This document shows, one piece after another, positions 58,852 to 64,000 of a stretch of DNA of 64,000 nucleotides. Within the stretch, counting starts at the first letter, position 1, and each line of letters starts with the position of its first letter. The notes under the pieces were generated by a model that searched no databases, had not been told where the DNA came from, and was given only the letters and a program-made list of their open reading frames with translations. Source of the DNA: Prinia subflava (taxonomy: Eukaryota > Chordata > Aves > Passeriformes > Cisticolidae); NCBI RefSeq assembly GCF_021018805.1, contig NC_086258.1:22768692-22832691 (forward strand). Reading direction: 5' to 3'. Made by a program: the position numbers and the translations under genes.

Positions 58852-59358
58852 GGAAGGAAGGAAGGAAGGAAGGAAGGAAGGAAGGAAGGAAGGAAGGAAG
58901 GAAGGAAGGAAGGAAGGAAGGAAGGAAGGAAGGAAGGAAGGAAGGAAGGAAGGAAGGAAGGAAGGAAGGAAGGAAGGAAGGAAGGAAGGAAGGAAGGAAG
59001 GAAGGAAGGAAGGAAGGAAGGAAGGAATGAAGGAAGGAAGGAAGGAAGGAAGGAAGGAAGGAAGGAAGGAAGGAAGGAAGGAAGGAAGGAAGGAAGGAAG
59101 GAAGGAAGGAAGGAAGGAAGGAAGGAAGGAAGGAAGAAGGAAGGAAGGAAGGAAGGAAGGAAGGAAGGAAGGAAGGAAGGAAGGAAGGAAGGAAGGAAGG
59201 AAGGAAGGAAGGAAGGAAGGAAGGATAGGAAGGAAGGAAGGAAGGAAGGAAGGAAGGAAGGAAGGAAGGAAGGAAGGAAGGAAGGAAGGAAGGAAGGAGG
59301 AAGGAAGGAAGGAAGGAAGGAAGGAAGGAAGGAAGGAAGGAAGGAAGGAAGGAAGGAA
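58852..59358. repeat. (GGAA)n tetranucleotide array, about 507 bp
   Basis: Nearly uninterrupted GGAA units. One substitution (GAATGAAGG near 59027) and three single-unit length changes (AAGAAGG near 59133, GGATAGG near 59224, GGAGGAAGG near 59297) divide it into blocks. It is open in every frame on both strands, giving RKEG-type and SFLP-type artefact peptides. Confidence 0.99.
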
Positions 59359-59861
59359 AAGTTGATATGCCCTCCTGAGCAGCACCTGCAGCATGAAATG
59401 TGGTGTTTAGTGGCACTGGCACTGCCCAGATCTGGTCATTCTCCAGTGCCAGCAGTCATGATCCAGCAAATTGCCAGGTCCCTCAGTTCCCAGGTGTGCT
59501 GTTTGCTGCCACTAATACCACCCAGATCCGACAATTTGCTGCTGCTTGGGCATTGGGGAATGTGGCTGAGCTGGAAATGTGTCCCTGAGGCAGGAGATTT
59601 TCTTGTGGCTGCAGCAAAGCCTGGGCAGGGAAAGACCATGCCAGCGCTGTGGCCCTGGCGTGGAGGGATTGTGACACAGGAGCTGAGTGTAAATTTCTTC
59701 TGGCAGGCAGGCTTAGGAGACAGAAGATGAGAGGGCAGAGCTGACTCTCAGATTTGTGCACACCTGCAGAAGAATCCTGTGTGTGAAGCAGCCTAAGAGC
59801 AGGGTTTATGATCCAGGGGCGGCAAAATCTGAGTCCTCTTCTCCCCTGTTGGCTGAGGCCC
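59359..59861. other. Spacer with a weak internal tandem duplication
   Basis: Two related stretches about 95 bp apart (TTTAGTGGCACTGGCACTGCCCAGATC and TTTGCTGCCACTAATACCACCCAGATC; about 59405 and 59500). No gene. Confidence 0.4.
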
Positions 59862-60319
59862 TGGGCCTTGCCCTTTGCAGGGGCCCTCCAGTGGGCTGCC
59901 AAGGGGCCTTTTTCACTCGGCTGAGAAAAGTGCTCTGGCAATCCTGGCCTCAAGCTACTTTTGCTGCACATGTGCCTCAGGAACGCTGATTTCTTGCAGG
60001 CTCAGGTGCTGTGTGTGTGCAGGTGAAAGTAGTGAGGGAGCAACCAGCTCTGGTAGGTGAAGAGAGAGGTTTGTTTCTCAGTACGCTTTGGTGCTTCTTC
60101 TCTTGAATTTTCCCTGTCAGCTCTGGGCAGAGCTCTGTTACTGGATGTGACACTTGGGTGTGGCAGAGTGGAGTTGCCAAGAAGACTTTCTCTGAGCTGA
60201 GTGCAGAGGAATCCACATGAACCTAGAGTGGAGCGAGTCAGGTAAGGATCAGTTGTGTTGACTGGAAAAAAGCTCTGGACGCTTCCCTTGGAGCATCTCC
60301 TAGGAGGGAATGTTGAGGC
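59862..60319. repeat. 460-bp duplicated block, copy A
   Basis: Aligns over its whole length with 60712-61171 at an estimated 80-85% identity. Shared landmarks: CTGCCAAGGGGCCTTTTT, TGTGCCTCAGGA, AGGTGCTGTGTGTGT, GTCAGCTCTGGGC and GCAGAGGAATCCA. Similar antisense open frames in both copies follow from the duplication. Confidence 0.9.
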
Positions 60320-60651
60320 TGCCCCTATCACCGCGGGGCCTAACCAGAAATGAGACTTGGGGACAGATCTTGGTGGACAAAGCACGCAGGGCAGGAAGAC
60401 ACTGTTTATTTACAAAACCCACGTTTATACATTTCCTATGAGGCTGTGGATTGGAGGATGGAATTCCCACCTCCTCACCACATTGGTCAAGGAGACTGTC
60501 ATTCAACCTCCCCTTCTCCTTGAGAAGGAATTCATAACAAGGGCAGTGTTTACAAAACATGGTCCTCTGTTTACATTCATGAGCACAAGAAACTGCACAT
60601 TTCTCCTTTAATATGAATGATCGGCGAACCAGGAAAAACCTCATGGCAACA
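60320..60651 (-). mobile_element. LTR between the duplicated blocks, minus strand
   Basis: Reverse complement of the 55140-55446 family, with AATAAA at 60405-60410 and a TATA-like box at 60424-60430. On the minus strand it starts TGTTGCCATGAGG. It interrupts a 40-bp satellite monomer: CTGCC on the left and CTCTGTGGTGTCAC on the right are consecutive monomer sequence. Exact duplication not resolved. Confidence 0.8.
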
Positions 60652-60711
60652 TGTCCCCTCTGTGGTGTCACAAAAGGAGTAATGCTGGAGCTGCCTGTGC
60701 TGTAGTGTCAA
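60652..60711. repeat. Isolated 40-bp satellite monomers
   Basis: CTCTGTGGTGTCACAAAAGG and the following bases match the minisatellite that dominates the right end, here placed before block B. Confidence 0.75.
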
Positions 60712-61171
60712 AGGGCCTAGCCCATTGCAAGGGCCCTACAGCTGCCTGCCAAGGGGCCTTTTTAACTTGGCTGAGAAAAGTGGTCTTTTCTCTCTAAGAC
60801 AAGGCTGTCCTCAAGACCACTTTGCTGCATATGTGCCTCAGGAGCGCTGATTGCTTGCATTCTCAGGTGCTGTGTGTGTACAGGTGAAAGTACGGAGGGT
60901 GGAGCAGCTCTTCTGGGTGAAAGAGTGGTGTGTTTCTTGGTGGACTTTGGTGTTTCATTTCCTGAATTTTCCCCGTCAGCTCTGGGCCGAGCTCTGTTAC
61001 TGGGTGTGACACCTGGGTGTGGCAGAGTAGAGGTGGCCAAGGGGTCCCTCTCCGAGCAGAGTGCAGAGGAATCCAGATGAGCCCAGGGTGAACCAGTAAC
61101 GGATAGGCTCAGTTGTGTTCACTGCACACAGCTCTGAATGCTTCCCTTGGCGCATGTGCTGGGACAGAATA
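60712..61171. repeat. 460-bp duplicated block, copy B
   Basis: Partner of 59862-60319. It leads directly into the 40-bp minisatellite, as copy A once did before the LTR arrived. Confidence 0.9.
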
Positions 61172-62436
61172 TTGGGGCTACCACCTCTGTGGTGTCACAA
61201 AGGGAGCAAAACTGGGGATGCCAATTCTGTGAGGTCAAAAAGAGAGCAAAGCTGGGTCTGCCACCTTTGTGGTGTCACAAATGGAGCAAACCTGAGGCTG
61301 CCAAATCTGTGACGTCAAAAAGGGAATCAAACTAGGGTGGCCACCTCTGCGGTGTCAAAAAGGGAGCAAAGCTGGGGCTGCCATCACTGTTGTGTCACAA
61401 AGGGAAAAAAGCTGGGACTGCAACCTCTGTGGTGTAACAAAGGGAGCAAAGCTGGGGCTGACACCTCTGTTGTGTCACAAAGTGAGCAAAGCTGGGGCTG
61501 CCATCCCTTTGGTGTCCCAAAGGAACAAAGCTGGGGCTGCCACCTCTGTGGTGTCACAAAGGGAGCAGAGCTTGGGCTGCAACCTCTGTGGTGTTACAAA
61601 GGGAGCAAAGCTAGGGGCTGCCACCTCTGTGTGTCACAAAGGGGGGAAACGTGGGGCTGACACCTCTGTGGAGCAACAAAATCCACAAAGATGGGGCTGG
61701 CACCTCTGTGGTGTCCCAAAGGGAGCAAAGCTGGGGCTGCCACCTCTGTGGTGTCACAAAAGGAAGAAAGCGTGGGTTGCCACCTCTCTGATTTCACAAA
61801 GGGAGCAAAGCTGAGGCTTCAAACTGTGTGGTGACAAAAAGGGAGAAAAGCTGTGGCTGCCGTCACGGTGGTGTCACAAAGGGAACAAAGCAGGGGCTGC
61901 CAACATTGTAGTGTCACAAAAGCAGCAAAGCTGTGGCTGCACACTCTGTGGTGTCCCAAAGGGAACAAAGCTGGGGCTGCCACTTCTGTGGTGTCACAAA
62001 GGGAGCAGAGCTTTAGCTGCCACATTTGTAGTGTTACAAAGGGAGCAAAGCCAAGGGCTACCACCTCTGTTATGTCAAAAAGGGAGCAAACCTGGGGCTG
62101 ACACCTCTGTGCAGTAACAAATGCCAAAAAGATGGGGCTGGCACCTCTGTGGTGTCCCAAAGGGAGCAAAGCTGGGGTTGCCACCTCTGTGGTGTCACAA
62201 AGGAAGAAAGACTGGGACTGCCACCTCTGTGGTGTCACAAAGGGAGCAAAGCTGGGGTTGCCACCTCTGTGGTGTCACAAAAGGAACAAAGCGTGGGCTG
62301 CCACCTCTCTGATTTATCAAAGGCAGCAAAGCTGGGGCTGCAACGTCTCTGGTGTCACCAAGGCAGCAAAGCTGGGGCTGCCACCTCTGTGGTGTAACAA
62401 AGGGAGCAAACCTGGGACTGCCACCTTTTTGGTGTC

Positions 62437-62440
62437 ATAA
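62437..62440. repeat. Target-site duplication ataa (left)
   Basis: ATAA before the LTR, repeated at 63041-63044. Removing the LTR and one copy restores a monomer in phase. Confidence 0.9.
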
Positions 62441-63040
62441 TGTTAAAAGTAGATAAATGCTTCTGGGGTGTTATAAGTAACAGCTCTTAAGTTTGTATGT
62501 TTGGGGAAATTGGTATAAGTTTGATAAATGTTTCTGGGGTGTTATAAATAACAGTTCTTAAGTTTGCATGTTTGGGGTACAAGTTAGTAGTGTCTCTGCA
62601 AACGCTGGAACTGTGACAACAACAATAGCTCCATAGATGCCATCATGCAGGCAGCATCAAAACCGCGAACCTGGATTGGTAGAGGCAATGGACCAATCAC
62701 TCGACGCCCTGGCAGAATGATTGGTCCAGGATGACTCTCATTATAAACCAATCAAACCCTAGACAACGGATCAATCAGAGAGAGGATCCCAAGCGCCCCA
62801 ATCAGAGCAAGACAGGAGCAGATAAAAGGGAGTGTCGGAGCTCTGCCAGGGTCCTCCGGTGAAACAAGGTATCTTAAGGAGCACCCAGTGTACCAAGTTG
62901 ATACACTGTTGTTTTCTGTTCTCTGGCTTGTCCTGAGGAGCCTGGGCTTATCCTGGGCTGCCGTCTTTGGTAGTTAAGAGAATAAACGAGGAAATTTTTT
63001 TTATTTTTTTTCCATCTGAGTCCTAGCCTCGTTTATAACA
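62441..63040 (+). mobile_element. 600-bp solo LTR (4-bp duplication) inside the minisatellite
   Basis: Ends TGTTAAAAG...TTTATAACA. U3 holds a 71-bp-period duplication (62452-62506 and 62523-62577) and at least five CCAAT or inverted CCAAT motifs between about 62670 and 62800. AGATAAAAGGG (about 62820) could serve as TATA box and AATAAA lies at 62981-62986. The 4-bp duplication fits a gammaretrovirus-like (ERV1) integrase. No coding sequence. Confidence 0.93.
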
Positions 63041-64000
63041 ATAAGGGGAGCAAAGCTGAGGCTACCAAATCTGTGTTGCCCCAAAGGGAGAAAAGATGGG
63101 GTGTCCACCTCTGTGGTGTTAGAAAGGGAGCAAAGCAGGGGCTATCTCCTCTTTGGTGTCACAAGGAGAGCAAAGATGAGGCTTCCACATCTGTGGTGTC
63201 ACAAGGGGAACAAAGCCTGGGCTGCCACCTCTGTGATGTCACAAGGATAGCTAAGCTGGGGCTTCCACCTCTGTGGTGTCATAAACTGAGCAAAGCTTGG
63301 GCTGCAACATCTGTGCTGTCACAAAGAGAGAAAAGCAGGGGCCTCCACCTCTGTGGTGTCACAAAGGGAGTTAAAGCTGCGGCTGCCATATCTGTGTTGT
63401 CACAAAGGTAGCAAACTGGGGCTGCCACATTCTGTGGTTTCACAAAGGGAGCAAAGCTGGGTCTTCCACATTTGTGGTGGCACAAAAGGAACAAAGAGAG
63501 GTCGGCAACCACTGTAGTGTAACAAAGGGAACAAAGATAGGTCTGGCACCCCTGTGGTGTCTCACAGGCAGAAAAGCTAGAGCTTCCACCTTAGTTGTGT
63601 AAGAAAGGGAACAAAGTTTGGGCTGCCACGTATGTGGCATCACATAGGGAGCAATGCTGGAGCTTCCACCTCTATGGTGTGAGAAAGGGAGCAGAGCTTA
63701 GACTGGCACCTATGTGCTGTCAAAAAGTTTGCAAAGCTTAGGCTGCCACATCTGTTTTGGCACAAAGGCAGCAAACCTGAGGCTGACACCTCTGTGGAGT
63801 AACAAATGCCGCAAAGATGGGGTTGGCACCTCTGTGGTGTCCCAGAGGGAGCAAAGCTGGGGCTGCTACCTCTCTGGTGTCACAAAGGAAGAAAGACTGG
63901 GGCTGCCACCTCTCTGGTGTCACAAAGGGAGCAAAGCTGCGTCTGCCACCTCTGTGGTGTCACAAAAGGAACAAAGCGTGGGCTGCCACCACTCTGATTT

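Larger units (their letters stand above)
61172..64000 (+). repeat. 40-bp minisatellite with higher-order structure, continues past the window
   Basis: Monomer reads GGCTGCCACCTCTGTGGTGT then CACAAAGGGAGCAAAGCTGG. About 32 copies precede and about 24 follow the LTR at 62441-63040. A marked monomer group (the TGGAGTAACAAATGCC type, then GTGTCCCAAAGG, ending in CTCTGATTT) recurs at about 61660, 62096 and 63781. Subtracting the LTR insertion, the spacing suggests a unit of about 11 monomers (about 436 bp). Because 40 is not a multiple of 3 and the monomer lacks stops, long plus-strand frames appear in all three phases. These are artefacts. No CRISPR features: units are contiguous without unique spacers. 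Confidence 0.95.

Noticed and set aside
58778..59422. Frames of 180-237 codons encoding RKEG or SFLP repeats
   Set aside because: Pure artefacts of the GGAA tetranucleotide array, open in all frames on both strands.
61172..64000. Long plus-strand frames with repeated Cys/His residues (CHLCGVTKGAKLG-like), resembling zinc-finger repeats
   Set aside because: They come from a stop-free 40-bp monomer read in all three phases. The same peptides appear in every frame and several frames overlap, so this is satellite DNA and not a gene.
61172..64000. Regularly spaced repeats resembling a CRISPR array
   Set aside because: The units are contiguous and similar over their full 40 bp, without unique spacers, and the genome is avian.

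Overview
The window looks like gene-poor, mostly noncoding DNA from a bird, most likely a songbird. The evidence is several CR1 LINE 3' ends with the (ATTCTRTG)n tail, many bird-type solo LTRs (some with TG...CA ends and exact 5-bp target duplications), and AT-rich spacer without convincing exons. I found no host protein-coding gene, tRNA, rRNA or CRISPR array that I can defend. Almost all open frames outside the provirus are short, or are by-products of repeats.

The main feature is a complete, young endogenous retrovirus on the minus strand (16921-24603) flanked by the 5-bp duplication agaac. Its two 325-bp LTRs differ at one base. In transcription order it has: 5' LTR, a tRNA-Phe-like primer binding site, gag, pro, pol, a remnant env, a polypurine tract and the 3' LTR. 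gag, pro and pol lie in three successive -1 frames. A canonical slippery heptamer sits at each junction (GGGAAAC for gag-pro, AAATTTA for pro-pol), and all three are open with their catalytic motifs. This layout is betaretrovirus-like. The env remnant keeps an intact gammaretrovirus-type transmembrane subunit (CX6CC) but lacks the signal peptide and most of the surface subunit. Gag carries eight tandem units of about 21 residues encoded by very GC-rich DNA.

Layout: 1-16.9 kb is spacer with two solo LTRs of one family (about 1.56-2.46 and 7.92-8.74 kb), two CR1 fragments and a perfect 20-bp inverted repeat at 9.95 kb. 24.6-36.5 kb is spacer with CR1 pieces, one split by a probable LTR. 36.5-37.5 kb holds two probable LTRs. 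37.5-46.4 kb is spacer with one CR1. 46.4-50 kb has a solo LTR with exact duplications plus two further LTR-like units. 50-57 kb holds a CR1, a possible conserved noncoding block, an LTR-like cluster, and a 100-bp-arm fold-back abutting an LTR. 57.0-58.4 kb is a 1.39-kb LTR element. 58.85-59.36 kb is a (GGAA)n array of about 507 bp.

From 59.9 kb to the right edge lies a tandemly organised region: a duplicated 460-bp block separated by an LTR, then a 40-bp minisatellite that runs off the window. The minisatellite shows a higher-order repeat and is interrupted by a 600-bp solo LTR with a 4-bp duplication.

The provirus is the only place where genes act together: the LTR would drive one genomic RNA, and the two frameshifts would set the Gag : Gag-Pro : Gag-Pro-Pol ratio. 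Whether any of it is expressed cannot be read from sequence.
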